A stretch of 40,248 bases of DNA from Photobacterium lucens (lineage in GTDB: Bacteria > Pseudomonadota > Gammaproteobacteria > Enterobacterales > Vibrionaceae), in assembly GCF_009873615.1 (NCBI RefSeq), contig NZ_SSMG01000288.1, positions 1 through 40,248 on the forward strand, read 5' to 3'. Below the pieces are notes generated by a model. It was not told where the DNA came from, ran no database searches, and saw only the letters and a program-made list of their open reading frames with translations. The position numbers were made by a program, and so were the translations under genes. Shown one piece after another: positions 1-9,604 of the stretch (its first letter is position 1; every line of letters begins with the position of its first letter).

Positions 1-202
1 AATCGAAGTTATTAAATGTAATTTCATTTTTCATTTTCAATGTAATTAAATAAACATTCACTTTCTTTATTTCTTGTCATAGATCACGTTTTTTATTTTT
101 GGAATATTTATTTTAGATTAAATGGTAAAGGCAAACATAAAAGTAAAGTTGCATTTTATTGTTGAGTGTTTCTTATATGTAATTAAGTGATAAGGAAATG
201 TT

Positions 203-1708
203 ATGTTGGATAATAATGAAGTAGATGAAAATAGATTAATCGCTGAACGTAGAGCGAAGCTTGAACATATAAGAAAAGAGAGTAAAGCGAGTGGTCACCC
301 TAATACCTTTCGTCGTTTGAAATTAGCTAAAGAATTAATTAAAGATTTTGAAAATAAATCAAAAGATGATTTGATATGTAATACTTATACGACATCTGTA
401 GCAGGGAGAATTATGGCTAAGCGTGGCCCTTTTATGGTGCTACAAGATGTATCTGGTCGTATTCAAGTATATGCAAATAAGCAAGTACAAGAAGAGTTAA
501 AAGAAAAATATCATGGTTTAGATATTGGCGACATTATCGGTGTTAAAGGACAAGTGCATCGTTCTGATCGTGGTGAGCTTTACGTCAATATGGATGAATA
601 TGAATTACAAACAAAGGCGCTACGTCCGTTACCTGAAAAATTTCATGGTCTAACAGATCAAGAGCAACGTTATCGCCAGCGTTATGTTGATTTGATCATT
701 AATGAAGAATCTCGCAATACAATGATTATGCGTTCTAAAGTCGTTGCCGCGATTCGTCAATTCATGCTTAAACATCAATTCATGGAAGTAGAAACTCCTA
801 TGATGCACCCGATAGCCGGTGGTGCGTCTGCGCGTCCTTTTATCACTCATCATAATGCGTTAGATATTGATATGTATCTTCGTATTGCGCCTGAACTGTA
901 CCTAAAACGTCTTGTTGTCGGTGGTTTTGAGCGCGTATTTGAAATTAACCGAAACTTCCGAAATGAAGGTATTTCACCACGCCATAATCCTGAATTCACA
1001 ATGATGGAATTCTATATGGCATATGCTGATTACAATGATTTAATCGATTTTACCGAAGATCTGTTAAGTTCTGTTGCGAAAGAGTTATGCGGTACAACAG
1101 CCTTGCCATATGGTGAGCATGTCATTGAGTTTTCTGGCCCATATACTCGCATGACGATGTTAGAAGCAATCCAGTATTACAACCCTGACAATCGTCGTAT
1201 TCAAGATTTAAGCTACGAACAAGTTAAAAATAAAGAGTTGATGGTTGATATTGCCACAGAAGTAGGCATTGAGGTTGAGTCATTCTGGACATGCGGTCAA
1301 TTGCTTGAAGAAATCTTTGGTGAGACAGCAGAGCCTAAGTTATTGCAGCCTACATTCATAACCGGTTATCCCGCTGATATTTCACCTTTAGCACGTCGAA
1401 GTGATGAAGACGCATTTATTACCGATCGCTTTGAGTTCTTTGTTGGTGGCAGAGAAGTAGCGAATGGTTTCTCAGAGCTTAATGATGCTCAAGATCAAGA
1501 CAGCCGTTTTAAAGCGCAGATGGTAGCCAAAGATGCGGGTGATGACGAAGCAATGCAATATGATGAAGATTATATCCGCGCATTAGAGTTTGGTTTACCG
1601 CCAACAGCAGGCCAAGGTATTGGTATTGATAGGTTAGTGATGTTATTTACTAATTCTCATACTATTCGTGATGTTATTCTTTTCCCATCCCTACGACCAA
1701 TTAACTAA
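203..1708 (+). CDS. lysS: Lysine--tRNA ligase (class II LysRS), stand-alone copy
   Basis: Charges tRNA-Lys with lysine in the cytosol. The 501 residues match the usual LysS length. An N-terminal OB-fold anticodon-binding domain (about residues 60-150, with [11 protein letters not shown]) is followed by the class II catalytic core: motif 1 around FMEVETPMM, motif 2 around [15 protein letters not shown], then [14 protein letters not shown], and motif 3 [13 protein letters not shown] near the C-terminus. The ATG at 203 has an AAGGA sequence 6-7 nt upstream. In many gammaproteobacteria lysS follows prfB; here about 200 bp of AT-rich sequence lies upstream with no prfB, and a terminator follows directly, so the gene is monocistronic. 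Several positions differ from the Vibrio LysS sequences I remember (for example MHPIAGG). It could be a second, LysU-like paralogue or a relocated single copy; the window cannot decide this. Enzyme identity is certain. Confidence 0.96.
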   Translation: MLDNNEVDENRLIAERRAKLEHIRKESKASGHPNTFRRLKLAKELIKDFENKSKDDLICNTYTTSVAGRIMAKRGPFMVLQDVSGRIQVYANKQVQEELKEKYHGLDIGDIIGVKGQVHRSDRGELYVNMDEYELQTKALRPLPEKFHGLTDQEQRYRQRYVDLIINEESRNTMIMRSKVVAAIRQFMLKHQFMEVETPMMHPIAGGASARPFITHHNALDIDMYLRIAPELYLKRLVVGGFERVFEINRNFRNEGISPRHNPEFTMMEFYMAYADYNDLIDFTEDLLSSVAKELCGTTALPYGEHVIEFSGPYTRMTMLEAIQYYNPDNRRIQDLSYEQVKNKELMVDIATEVGIEVESFWTCGQLLEEIFGETAEPKLLQPTFITGYPADISPLARRSDEDAFITDRFEFFVGGREVANGFSELNDAQDQDSRFKAQMVAKDAGDDEAMQYDEDYIRALEFGLPPTAGQGIGIDRLVMLFTNSHTIRDVILFPSLRPIN

Positions 1709-1751
1709 TTTGCAATTAGCGCAATAGAGGCTCATTGTTCTGTAGCGTTAT

Positions 1752-1783
1752 AACGGTAGTTGGAACTCCAACTGCCGTTTTTT
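1752..1783 (+). terminator. Intrinsic terminator of lysS
   Basis: A 13-bp stem (left arm 1752-1764, right arm 1767-1779, one G-T wobble) built on ACGGTAGTTGGA and TCCAACTGCCGT is followed by a T run to 1783. It lies about 45 nt after the lysS stop codon. Confidence 0.85.
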
Positions 1784-1822
1784 AATGCCATATATTTACT
1801 TAATACAAACATCTTCTTATAA

Positions 1823-1840
1823 GACACATATTCATGTGTC
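1823..1840. other. Small perfect hairpin upstream of the secreted-protein gene
   Basis: GACACAT and ATGTGTC form a 7-bp perfect stem with a 4-nt loop, about 90 nt before the start codon of the next gene. No T run follows, so it is not a standard terminator. It may be an operator or a leader hairpin; function unknown. Confidence 0.3.
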
Positions 1841-1929
1841 GCATTCCTAATAAAATGATTTATTTTTCATCATTAACCTGACGGTTTAACTAGTCTCAAA
1901 TTATGTAGATAGAGAGAAGAGATTGCTCT

Positions 1930-4014
1930 ATGAGCACCTATCTAAAAATAATCAGTGTTGGCTTATTAACCTTTGCTTCAATGGCTGATGGACAAGTCTA
2001 TCCATCAACGGCAACAGCTTGGGTTCTTACCGGTAATTGGCAACAACCTACCGCGATATCTGAGTTAAATTCAATTATGGATGTTAGACGCTGGGAAGCA
2101 GAGCATGCTGATGCGGTGTTTGGCAGTTTACAAGATGTCGCTCTGAATAAGAAAACTATCGCCATGGGTTATATCTATGTCCATAAGCTTGATTGTAAAC
2201 CCGATGAGCAGCAAGGTTGGCTCCATTATCATGCTTATCAAGAAGGACAAGATCCTGAAAATGGTTATATGCATTATAAGAATGACACTCAACTTACCGT
2301 TCCCGATCAAAGTAAAGGGCTTGATTATCTTTTAAATGGTGAGCCGATGTTGAGCTTGCTGATCCGCAACAATAACTTTGCGACTGCTAGATTTCCTCTT
2401 ACCGTTAATGCCAATGAGCAGATTATTCTTCATGCTGCTTACCCTTTTGAAACCCTGGTGGTTGAAAGTGCCGATCATCCTGAGCTATGGATTGCTAACG
2501 CGAATAAAGCCGGTGATATTGCAGGGCTCGAAAAAGCTGATGTGCATTGGATCCAACGGGAAGGGAAATGGTTTGGCCGAATTAATCAGCGTTGGTTACC
2601 CACTCATGCGATGTTCCAGGGGCGTGAATTAAATACTGGAAATAAAGCCTTAAAGGCAGGTTATCGGAGTTGGGTAGTTGCTTTGAACTGGAAGCATAAG
2701 GAAGAAGTGAAAGGGGTTAATATTGAACCTTGGCTTGAAATTATTAACACATCGGGGAGCTTATCTACTGCCACTATGATGTTTCCAGGATGGGATCCTA
2801 ACAATGATCCTAATGGGGATGGTTATGTGGATGATGATGAGTTTCTACAAAGAGCCAATCAATCGGCGAGTGCACGATTTAAACACCAAGCAAGGGTGAT
2901 TCCTACCGGAAAAATGTGGGCTGGAAGCTGTTGGTATCGTACCAATTTTAACGATGATGCTTTTAATCAAAACCATGCGAATTGGTACAAGTATGACTGG
3001 AAAAGACAAGGCTTAACTGGGGCTTACAATGATGATATGGCAAAGCTGTTTAGTGCCAATCAATTTAAAGTGCTAATTGGTGGGCAAATTCTGGAAGCGC
3101 CTATTGTCGCTGGAACATCAAAAGCGGCAGGTTATTATGCCGCGAAAATGTCAGACTTTTTTGAGAGAGTGAAAAAGACAACTGGCAGTCATTGGTTGTC
3201 AGCCAATATTTCTGAGCTGAATTTATGGGAATACCCTGATTGGCCTGAGCAATTAAGAGGTGTGGTGGATGTCTGGCTACGAGAGCATTATTTAAGTCCT
3301 GCTATTGGTTTAGAGCGATTACAGTCTTATTGGGAGAGCTATGCGCTAGCTGCGCTTGGTGATAAGAGCTTGATTATGACTACTACTCGTGGTGGTAAAA
3401 GTCAGCAACAGCCACTGAGTAAACAAGCGTGGGAGTCGGATATCTACACAGGGCTTGCGCTGTATTATCTGTTTAATATCCCCGATAAAACCTATTATCA
3501 CAGTTGGAATCAGACTTTTGTTTATGGCAGTAGTAATACAGAAGCGGATCAAAATGCATTAGGAAAAGCGATTTGGTATCAAGGTGGGGTTCCGAAAAAT
3601 TGGGCATATCAACCACAGAAATTACTCGCTGTTGATATCGGTAAGCCTGCTTCGATCCCTAAAGGCTTTGATCCAGTTCACTGGCAGTCGAAAACAGGAA
3701 AAGCACTGACAACTGACCGCAAAATTTCAGATATAAAATTAGAGCCTGCGAATTGGTTTTGGCTTTATAGAACAGGTTGGTTTAAGGATGTGCCTAAAGA
3801 TGGTGTGATTGCTCGGCAATATACTCAAGGCTTAGTGTTATATCGTGGAACAAAGTACCGTAACCAGATGGAATTTTATCAAACAGAGCCAATACGCGTC
3901 TCATTACCAGGGTATTATCAGCGTGTAAATTATGATGGTTCGCTTGAAAAACCTACTCAATATGTAGATATAAAAGGCTATGAAGGGGTTATCTTAAAAA
4001 AGGTCGATGATTAG
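1930..4014 (+). CDS. Secreted 694-residue protein of unknown function, possibly glycoside-hydrolase-like
   Basis: I do not recognise this protein firmly. It starts with a signal peptide (hydrophobic stretch about residues 6-18, likely cleaved near SMADG), so it is exported. Residues 293-304 (DPNGDGYVDDDE) form a textbook 12-residue EF-hand-type calcium loop, with acidic or amide ligands at positions 1, 3, 5, 9 and 12. The protein is rich in Trp and Tyr, as carbohydrate-active proteins often are. The middle part (SANISELNLWEYPDWPEQLR, then GVVDVWLREHYL) and the C-terminal part (GLVLYRGTKYRN ... VSLPGYYQRVNYDG ... GYEGVILKK) have the look of TIM-barrel hydrolase-like proteins with a terminal beta-sandwich; this is inference from pattern only. 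A weak purine-rich SD (AGAGAAGAG) precedes the ATG. The gene is monocistronic, between the lysS terminator and the convergent dxs operon. The CDS is secure; the function is not. Confidence 0.88.
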   Translation: MSTYLKIISVGLLTFASMADGQVYPSTATAWVLTGNWQQPTAISELNSIMDVRRWEAEHADAVFGSLQDVALNKKTIAMGYIYVHKLDCKPDEQQGWLHYHAYQEGQDPENGYMHYKNDTQLTVPDQSKGLDYLLNGEPMLSLLIRNNNFATARFPLTVNANEQIILHAAYPFETLVVESADHPELWIANANKAGDIAGLEKADVHWIQREGKWFGRINQRWLPTHAMFQGRELNTGNKALKAGYRSWVVALNWKHKEEVKGVNIEPWLEIINTSGSLSTATMMFPGWDPNNDPNGDGYVDDDEFLQRANQSASARFKHQARVIPTGKMWAGSCWYRTNFNDDAFNQNHANWYKYDWKRQGLTGAYNDDMAKLFSANQFKVLIGGQILEAPIVAGTSKAAGYYAAKMSDFFERVKKTTGSHWLSANISELNLWEYPDWPEQLRGVVDVWLREHYLSPAIGLERLQSYWESYALAALGDKSLIMTTTRGGKSQQQPLSKQAWESDIYTGLALYYLFNIPDKTYYHSWNQTFVYGSSNTEADQNALGKAIWYQGGVPKNWAYQPQKLLAVDIGKPASIPKGFDPVHWQSKTGKALTTDRKISDIKLEPANWFWLYRTGWFKDVPKDGVIARQYTQGLVLYRGTKYRNQMEFYQTEPIRVSLPGYYQRVNYDGSLEKPTQYVDIKGYEGVILKKVDD

Positions 4015-4062
4015 CTGAGATATGATGGGATTGCCGTGATAAAGGCTAAATTAGGCAATAAA

Positions 4063-4100
4063 AAAGGTTTTCACTAAGAGTAAGTGAAAACCTTCTTGTT
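4063..4100 (-). terminator. Terminator shared by the convergent secreted-protein gene and dxs operon
   Basis: A perfect 12-bp stem (AAGGTTTTCACT at 4064-4075 and its complement at 4083-4094) has a 7-nt loop. Read on the minus strand it runs into a T tract (complement of the A run around 4060-4065), so it is a good terminator for xseB-ispA-dxs. On the plus strand the U tract is poorer (CTTCTTGTT). Confidence 0.85.
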
Positions 4101-4160
4101 ACTATTTATGCTGATGCGAAATAATGGTGTTAGCTAAATAGTTTGATAGCTAGGTTATCG

Positions 4161-6026
4161 TTATTTCGCAAGGTAAGCGCGAATTTGTTTCTCGATACCT
4201 TTACCATCAATTTCTAACATTTCGTGTAGCTCAGCTTGTGTACCTTGTTCAATGAAACGATCAGGCAGACCAAGATTAAGTACAGGCTTAATACATTTTT
4301 CTTTCATTAAGAACTCAACCACACCGCTGCCCGCACCGCCAGCAATCGCATTCTCTTCCACTGTTACGATAACATCGTGAGTCTTAGCAAGCTCTAGTAC
4401 TAACTCTTCATCCAGTGGCTTAACAAAGCGCATATCCGCAACTGTAGCATTCAGATTGTCTGCGGCTTCTAATGCGTAACCTAGCATGCTACCAAAGTTT
4501 AGAATGGCCACGTTTTCACCGTGACGACGGATCACGCCTTTACCAATCTCAAGTTCAGTCATGGTTTGCTCAATTTCAACACCCATGCCAGTACCACGAG
4601 GGTAACGAACTGCACTTGGGCCTTGGTGTTTATGACCTGTGTAAAGCATCTGGCGACATTCGTTTTCGTCACTTGGTGCCATGATCACCATATTAGGAAT
4701 ACAGCGCATAAAGCTAATATCAAACGCACCTTGGTGAGTCTGACCATCAGCGCCAACAAGACCTGCACGATCGATAGCAAACATGACAGGTAAGTCCATG
4801 ATCGCCACATCGTGAATAAGTTGATCATAACCACGTTGCAAGAAGGTTGAGTAAATTGCTACAACAGGGTGGTAACCACCAATTGCCATACCTGTCGCGA
4901 GCGTCACTGCGTGTTGTTCGGCAATTGCGACATCAAAGTATTGATCTGGGTACTCTTTTGAGAAGCGTACCATACCAGAGCCTTCACGCATTGCGGGTGT
5001 GATCGCCATAAGCTTGTCATCAACGGCAGCCATATCACATAGCCAATCACCAAAGATCTTAGAGTAAGTCGGGCTCGCGCTTTTCGATTTCGGCAGTGGG
5101 TTTTGGCTTAAATCGAATTTTGGTACAGCATGGTAATTGATTGGATCAGCTTCAGCTGGCGCATAGCCTTTACCCTTTTTCGTCATAATATGAAGAAATT
5201 GCGGGCCTTTAAGGTTACGCATGTTTTTCAGTGTTTTAACTAGCTCATGAACATCGTGACCATCAATAGGGCCAATGTAGTTAAAACCAAGCTCTTCAAA
5301 CATGGTGCTTGGAACAACCATGCCTTTGATATGCTCTTCTGCACGCTTAACCATTTCTTTAATGGGTGGCGCACCAGATAACACCTTCTTACCACCTTCA
5401 CGGATCGAAGTGTAGAAATTACCTGAAAGCAGATGTGCTAAATGATTGTTTAATGCGCCAACGTTTTCAGAAATCGACATTTCATTATCGTTTAAGATAA
5501 CGAGCATGTCGCTGTGTACATCACCCGCATGGTTCATGGCTTCGAATGCCATACCCGCAGTGATTGCGCCATCACCAATAATGCTGACAACTTTACGACC
5601 TTGGCCTTCTTTTTCTGCTGCGATCGCCATACCTAAACCAGCACTGATCGAGGTAGATGAGTGACCAACAGAAAGCGTATCGTACTCACTTTCACCACGC
5701 CAAGGGAAAGGGTGTAAACCGTCTTTTTGACGAATGGTTGCCATGTCATCACGACGACCCGTTAAGATCTTATGTGGGTAAGCTTGGTGGCCAACATCCC
5801 AGATCACCTGATCAAAAGGGGTGTTGTAGACATAGTGCAAGGCAACCGTGAGCTCGACAGTGCCAAGCCCTGATGCAAAGTGGCCGCTGGTCTGACTAAC
5901 AGATTTCAACAAGTAGGTACGAAGTTCATCACATACTTGTGGAAGGCTTTCAGCTGGCAATAATCGTAATTCATCAGGCGTGTTAGCAAGGGCCAGATGA
6001 GGGTATTTTGAGATATCCAAGGTCAT
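4161..6026 (-). CDS. dxs: 1-deoxy-D-xylulose-5-phosphate synthase
   Basis: Thiamine-diphosphate enzyme that condenses pyruvate with glyceraldehyde 3-phosphate to DXP, the entry step of the MEP isoprenoid pathway and a precursor of thiamine and pyridoxal. Its 621 residues are full length. Visible features: the N-terminal TPP/Mg motif [18 protein letters not shown] followed by NDNEMSIS (about residues 150-190), the transketolase-type pyrimidine-binding domain with [15 protein letters not shown] and [15 protein letters not shown], and the C-terminal transketolase domain. It is the last gene of xseB-ispA-dxs, beginning 24 bp after the ispA stop, an arrangement conserved in gammaproteobacteria. 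The ATG gives the N-terminus MTLDISKYP. No anomaly seen. Confidence 0.98.
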   Translation of the reverse strand: MTLDISKYPHLALANTPDELRLLPAESLPQVCDELRTYLLKSVSQTSGHFASGLGTVELTVALHYVYNTPFDQVIWDVGHQAYPHKILTGRRDDMATIRQKDGLHPFPWRGESEYDTLSVGHSSTSISAGLGMAIAAEKEGQGRKVVSIIGDGAITAGMAFEAMNHAGDVHSDMLVILNDNEMSISENVGALNNHLAHLLSGNFYTSIREGGKKVLSGAPPIKEMVKRAEEHIKGMVVPSTMFEELGFNYIGPIDGHDVHELVKTLKNMRNLKGPQFLHIMTKKGKGYAPAEADPINYHAVPKFDLSQNPLPKSKSASPTYSKIFGDWLCDMAAVDDKLMAITPAMREGSGMVRFSKEYPDQYFDVAIAEQHAVTLATGMAIGGYHPVVAIYSTFLQRGYDQLIHDVAIMDLPVMFAIDRAGLVGADGQTHQGAFDISFMRCIPNMVIMAPSDENECRQMLYTGHKHQGPSAVRYPRGTGMGVEIEQTMTELEIGKGVIRRHGENVAILNFGSMLGYALEAADNLNATVADMRFVKPLDEELVLELAKTHDVIVTVEENAIAGGAGSGVVEFLMKEKCIKPVLNLGLPDRFIEQGTQAELHEMLEIDGKGIEKQIRAYLAK

Positions 6027-6050
6027 AACAGTTTCGGCGCTTATACGGAT

Positions 6051-6953
6051 TTAGCTCTTGCGTTCGATAATGTATCGGGCAAAAACTTCTAATTGGGATG
6101 TATTGTAGGGTATAGCCGCTAATGCTTGTAGTGCTTCTTGATAAAGTTGCTGCGCTTTTTCTTGCGCGCCTTCAAGGCCAAGCAAAGCGGGGTATGTGCT
6201 CTTATCAAGTTCAAGATCTGAGCCTTGTGGCTTACCGAGTGTTTCGGTATCGCTGATCACATCTAAAATGTCATCTTGAACTTGGAAAGCAAGGCCAATT
6301 GCTTCGGCATATTTATCAAGGTGCGGCAAAATCGCGATACCTTTCTCACCAGCAGCTAGCGCCCCTAAGCGAACGGCACAGCGGATCAATGCCCCTGTTT
6401 TGTGTCTGTGGATTAATTCTAGTTGTTCTAATCCAACATGTTTGCCTTCAGCATCAAGATCTAAGGCTTGTCCAAGGCACATGCCAGCAGCACCTGATGC
6501 TTTTGCTAGTTCACTTACCATAGCAATACGTTGGGTATTACCATCTTGGCTCAATTGACCATTTGCTAAAATTTCAAATGCCAAGGTTTGTAGCGCGTCG
6601 CCAGCTAAAATCGCTGTCGCTTCATCAAATGCAATATGGCACGTTGGTTGACCACGACGTAGCGCATCATCATCCATTGCAGGCAAATCGTCATGGATTA
6701 ATGAATAAGCATGAATACATTCAACCGCGGCTGCTGGTGTATCAAGATCATCTTGAGTCACACCTAACATTTCACCTGTTACATAGGTAAGAAATGGGCG
6801 CGCACGTTTACCACCCAGTAATGTTCCATACTGCATGGCTTTAAGTAAGGCTTTATCAGCAAAAGGTTGCGTTGCTAGCCAATGGGCTAATACTTCATTG
6901 CTGCGTTGTTGATAGCACTTAAGGGATAGTGATAAAGAAGAACTATTCGTCAT
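6051..6953 (-). CDS. ispA: Farnesyl diphosphate synthase (geranyltranstransferase)
   Basis: Prenyltransferase that condenses IPP with DMAPP and GPP to make farnesyl diphosphate for undecaprenyl lipid and quinone chains. It has the first Asp-rich motif DDLPAMDDD with its [21 protein letters not shown] context and the second Asp-rich motif QVQDDILDV, plus GGKRARPFL near the N-terminus. I chose the ATG at 6953 (MTNSSS..., 300 residues), which overlaps the end of xseB by 11 bp and suggests translational coupling. A TTG 12 nt further upstream would give [10 protein letters not shown] and is less likely; neither has a clear SD. It lies between xseB and dxs, so the operon pairs the first committed enzyme with a downstream prenyl elongation enzyme. 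Confidence 0.97.
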   Translation of the reverse strand: MTNSSSLSLSLKCYQQRSNEVLAHWLATQPFADKALLKAMQYGTLLGGKRARPFLTYVTGEMLGVTQDDLDTPAAAVECIHAYSLIHDDLPAMDDDALRRGQPTCHIAFDEATAILAGDALQTLAFEILANGQLSQDGNTQRIAMVSELAKASGAAGMCLGQALDLDAEGKHVGLEQLELIHRHKTGALIRCAVRLGALAAGEKGIAILPHLDKYAEAIGLAFQVQDDILDVISDTETLGKPQGSDLELDKSTYPALLGLEGAQEKAQQLYQEALQALAAIPYNTSQLEVFARYIIERKS

Positions 6954-7188
6954 GGCTAGGTTCAAAATCAGTCAGTGGAGCTTCATCATCTGCCTGAAGC
7001 AAAATTTCTACACGTTGCTCTGCTTGCGTCAGTTTTTGTTGACTGCTACGAGCAAGGGCAATGCCTCGTTCGAATTTTTTTAGCGCATCTTCGAGTGGAA
7101 TATCGCCAGATTCTAGTTCATTGACAATGGCATCTAGCTCATCAAGGGCGGCTTCGAATGCCATATTTTCTGGTTTTTTTGCTGCCAT
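6943..7188 (-). CDS. xseB: Exodeoxyribonuclease VII small subunit
   Basis: Small subunit of the XseA-XseB single-strand exonuclease. The 81 residues show the family signature [19 protein letters not shown], then [15 protein letters not shown] and a C-terminal coiled-coil-prone segment ([16 protein letters not shown]). It is the first gene of xseB-ispA-dxs; its stop codon overlaps the start of ispA. The upstream promoter is at 7218-7246. As usual, xseA is not adjacent. Confidence 0.96.
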   Translation of the reverse strand: MAAKKPENMAFEAALDELDAIVNELESGDIPLEDALKKFERGIALARSSQQKLTQAEQRVEILLQADDEAPLTDFEPSHDE

Positions 7189-7217
7189 ATCATTTTCACT
7201 CTTATCTAAGTGCAGGA

Positions 7218-7246
7218 AAAATAACGTAGAGAATTACTGGGGTCAA
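7218..7246 (-). promoter_or_regulatory. Promoter of xseB-ispA-dxs
   Basis: On the minus strand, TTGACC (7241-7246) and TATTTT (7218-7223) are separated by 17 bp, placing the transcription start near 7211, about 23 nt before the xseB ATG. The -35 matches 5 of 6 and the -10 matches 4 of 6. Inferred from sequence only. Confidence 0.5.
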
Positions 7247-7520
7247 ATTATGTCACAGTAATCTGTGTCGCAGACAGTAATTTTCATAAATAGTCATCAT
7301 TTATTGGTTAAGAAAAAGCTAAATGAAAAACTGTAGTGGTCGATAAAGAGTTACTTTGCGGAGGAAATTCATAACTCGCTGCCAAATTTAAGCAAATTAA
7401 ATCATGAATCTGGTGGTGGCTTTAAAGTTTTGACTTAGTTTAAATCGTATTATCTCTGTAAAGGATCTTTATGTGTTAATTGAGTGTCAATAAACGCAAG
7501 CCAGTTATATTTACCTAGCA
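7247..7520. other. Divergent intergenic region xseB / pomA
   Basis: The 347-bp gap between xseB and pomA holds the xseB promoter and must hold the pomA promoter. TTGACT at 7430-7435 is a good -35, but the following TATTAT (7448) and TATCTC (7451) are at 12- and 15-bp spacing, so I cannot settle the -10. A CACAG-TAAT-CTGTG inverted repeat lies near 7254-7267. No small gene or RNA is apparent. Confidence 0.4.
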
Positions 7521-7535
7521 AAAGAGGAACATGCT

Positions 7536-8297
7536 TTGGATTTGGCAACGCTTATAGGATTGCTTGGGGCATTCGCATTTATTGTCATGGCGATGCTGCT
7601 TGGCGGCGATCTCGTGATGTTCTTTGATGTACCGTCGGTATTGATTGTATTGGGTGGGAGTACTTTTGTTGTCTTGATGAAGTACAACATTGGTCAATTT
7701 TTTGGTGCAGCAAAAATCGCTGTCAAAGCCTTCATGTTTAAAACCGACAATCCTGAAGAGCTCATTGCAAAAATTGTAGAAATGGCAGATGCCGCACGTA
7801 AAGGGGGATTTTTAGCCTTAGAAGAAATGGAAATTGCTAATCCATTTATGCGTAAAGGCATTGATATGTTGGTAGATGGGCATGATGCGGAAGTGGTACG
7901 TGGCACACTGCAAAAAGATATTGCCTTGACTAATGAGCGACATGAACAAGGGGTGGGTATTTTTTCATCGTTTGGTGATGTTGCCCCTGCGATGGGCATG
8001 ATTGGTACTTTGATTGGTTTGGTTGCCATGCTTTCAAACATGGATGATCCAAAGTCAATAGGCCCTGCTATGGCGGTGGCGTTGTTGACAACCTTATACG
8101 GCTCAATGTTGGCAAACATGGTAGCGATCCCTATTGCTGATAAATTAACCTTGCGTAAAGAGCAAGAGCGTTTAAACAAGCGTCTTATTCTTGATGGCGT
8201 GTTAGCAATCCAAGATGGACAAAACCCGCGTGTGATTGATGGTTACCTGAAAAATTATCTTCATGAGAAAAAGCGCAGCAGCATCATTGACGAGTAA
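7536..8297 (+). CDS. pomA: Sodium-driven polar flagellar motor protein PomA (MotA family)
   Basis: Inner-membrane stator subunit that, with PomB, conducts Na+ and turns the polar flagellum. Its 253 residues match Vibrio PomA. It begins MDLATLIGLLGAFAF and has four membrane segments (about residues 4-24, 29-48, and two around 148-195, including GDVAPAMGMIGTLIGLVAML and GPAMAVALLTTLYGSMLANM). The cytoplasmic loop between segments 2 and 3 contains FLALEEMEIANPFMRKGIDMLVDG. The start is a TTG: GAGGA at 7524-7528 sits 7 nt upstream, and an ATG at 7531 is out of frame and too close to the SD. pomB follows 11 nt after the stop. Function is secure; the start is inferred from spacing and family N-termini. 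Confidence 0.97.
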   Translation: MDLATLIGLLGAFAFIVMAMLLGGDLVMFFDVPSVLIVLGGSTFVVLMKYNIGQFFGAAKIAVKAFMFKTDNPEELIAKIVEMADAARKGGFLALEEMEIANPFMRKGIDMLVDGHDAEVVRGTLQKDIALTNERHEQGVGIFSSFGDVAPAMGMIGTLIGLVAMLSNMDDPKSIGPAMAVALLTTLYGSMLANMVAIPIADKLTLRKEQERLNKRLILDGVLAIQDGQNPRVIDGYLKNYLHEKKRSSIIDE

Positions 8298-8308
8298 GAG
8301 ACGGTCAA

Positions 8309-9232
8309 ATGGAAGAACAAGCATGCAAATGTAAAAAAGGAGCGCCACCGTGGATGGCGACTTTTGCCGATCTTGCGACCTTGCTGATGTGTTTCTTTGT
8401 GTTGTTGTTGTCGTTTTCTGAAATGGATGTGTTGAAGTTCAAGCAAATTGCAGGTTCGATGAAATATGCTTTCGGGGTGCAAAACATGTTGGAAGTCAAT
8501 GACATTCCTAAAGGCACTAGCGTGATAGCTCAAGAGTTTCGCCCTGGTCGTCCAGAGCCAACACCGATTGAAGTGATCATGCAGCAGACCATTGATATGA
8601 CGCAGCGAACGTTGGATTTTCATGAAGGCGATTCAGATCGTGCTGGTGGTACACAACGTGATGCTGGCAATTTAACCGGTGGTCAAAGTAAGAAAACCGC
8701 GACAGAGAATAATGAGAACGAGCAAGAAGAGCTCGATAAAATGCAAAATCAGCTAAAAGAAGTGCTCACCAAAGCCTTAGAGCGTGAAATTAGCGATAAA
8801 GTCATTGAAATCGAGAATCTTGGCCAACAATTGGTGATCCGTATTCGTGAAAAAGGCGCATTTCCTGAAGGGTCGGCTTTTCTTCAGCCCAAATTCAAGC
8901 CATTGGTTCGCCAGATTGCGTTATTAGTGAAAGACGTACCGGGTATTATTCGGGTGTCGGGCCATACTGCTAACGATCAGATGGATTCAGAGCTTTACCG
9001 CTCTAACTGGGATCTATCAGCGCAGCGTGCGGTATCGGTAGCTCAAGAAATGGAAAAAGTGAAAGGGTTTGATCACACCAAAATGCGCGTGGTGGGATTA
9101 GCTGACACTATGCCGATTGCTGATAACAAGACCAAGGAAGGACGAGCGAAAAATCGTCGTGTAGAAATCTCTATTATGCAAGGTAAACCCCACGAGACAG
9201 ATGAAATAAGCAGTGATTTTAGTTCGCAATAA
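8309..9232 (+). CDS. pomB: Sodium-driven flagellar motor protein PomB (MotB family, OmpA-like C-terminus)
   Basis: Stator partner of PomA that anchors the stator to peptidoglycan. The N-terminus (EEQACKCKKGAPPWMATFADL) leads into one membrane helix, about residues 19-38. Asp21 in FADLATLLMCFFVLLLSF is the ion-binding aspartate (equivalent to Asp24 of V. alginolyticus PomB, from knowledge of the family). A long linker of about 120 residues precedes an OmpA-type peptidoglycan-binding domain with VSGHTANDQ, SNWDLSAQRAVSVAQEM and GRAKNRRVEISI. It is in an operon with pomA and ends at a strong terminator (9262-9294). Confidence 0.97.
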   Translation: MEEQACKCKKGAPPWMATFADLATLLMCFFVLLLSFSEMDVLKFKQIAGSMKYAFGVQNMLEVNDIPKGTSVIAQEFRPGRPEPTPIEVIMQQTIDMTQRTLDFHEGDSDRAGGTQRDAGNLTGGQSKKTATENNENEQEELDKMQNQLKEVLTKALEREISDKVIEIENLGQQLVIRIREKGAFPEGSAFLQPKFKPLVRQIALLVKDVPGIIRVSGHTANDQMDSELYRSNWDLSAQRAVSVAQEMEKVKGFDHTKMRVVGLADTMPIADNKTKEGRAKNRRVEISIMQGKPHETDEISSDFSSQ

Positions 9233-9261
9233 TCTGTGTTTATAAGTGGTATAAATAACTG

Positions 9262-9294
9262 ATAACGGCAGTCGTAATACTGCCGTTATTTTTT
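9262..9294 (+). terminator. Intrinsic terminator of pomAB
   Basis: An 11-bp perfect stem (ATAACGGCAGT at 9262-9272, complement at 9279-9289) is followed by six T residues. It is about 30 nt after the pomB stop. Confidence 0.9.
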
Positions 9295-9455
9295 ATATTC
9301 ATAATATGAAGCAAAAGAGATACATTGCATTGCTGAACGCGCATTTTATGAATGAGAGTTGCCGCTTTAGATGATCGTGACTAAGGTAAATATAATTGAA
9401 AGCTAATGACGCGCAGCAGTGACGACAGCAGATAACTTAGTGAGTTTTCATATCT
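9295..9455. other. Gap between pomB terminator and thiI promoter, nothing recognised
   Basis: Part of the 372-bp pomB-thiI gap. It contains only short reading frames without SD sequences, for example a 22-codon frame at 9306, and no clear hairpin beyond the pomAB terminator. Confidence 0.5.
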
Positions 9456-9457
9456 TT

Positions 9458-9487
9458 GTTTCAGTGGTCGAGAGCTTGCTGTATAAT
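9458..9487 (+). promoter_or_regulatory. Putative thiI promoter
   Basis: A consensus -10 TATAAT lies at 9482-9487. The best -35 is GTTTCA at 9458-9463 (18-bp spacing), a weak match. Transcription would start near 9494, leaving a leader of about 110 nt before thiI. Confidence 0.45.
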
Positions 9488-9604
9488 TCGCGCCTTTAAT
9501 TCCGTTTGGTACTCTCCATTACTTTGCGCGATATGATCTGCTATATCATCCGTAAATAAATGGGTTCTATTCTGTACTGTTAGCCCAGTGAAGCGAAGCG
9601 TGTT

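Noticed and set aside
7262-7280. LexA-like CTGT...ACAG in the xseB-pomA gap
   Set aside because: Spacing is 7, not 8, and the centre is GC-rich; not a LexA box.
7694-8179. Long open frame antisense to pomA
   Set aside because: Shadow of the pomA codon pattern; pomA is clearly the real gene.
9306-9374. 22-codon frame between pomB and thiI
   Set aside because: No SD, no promoter directly upstream, and no recognisable peptide features.
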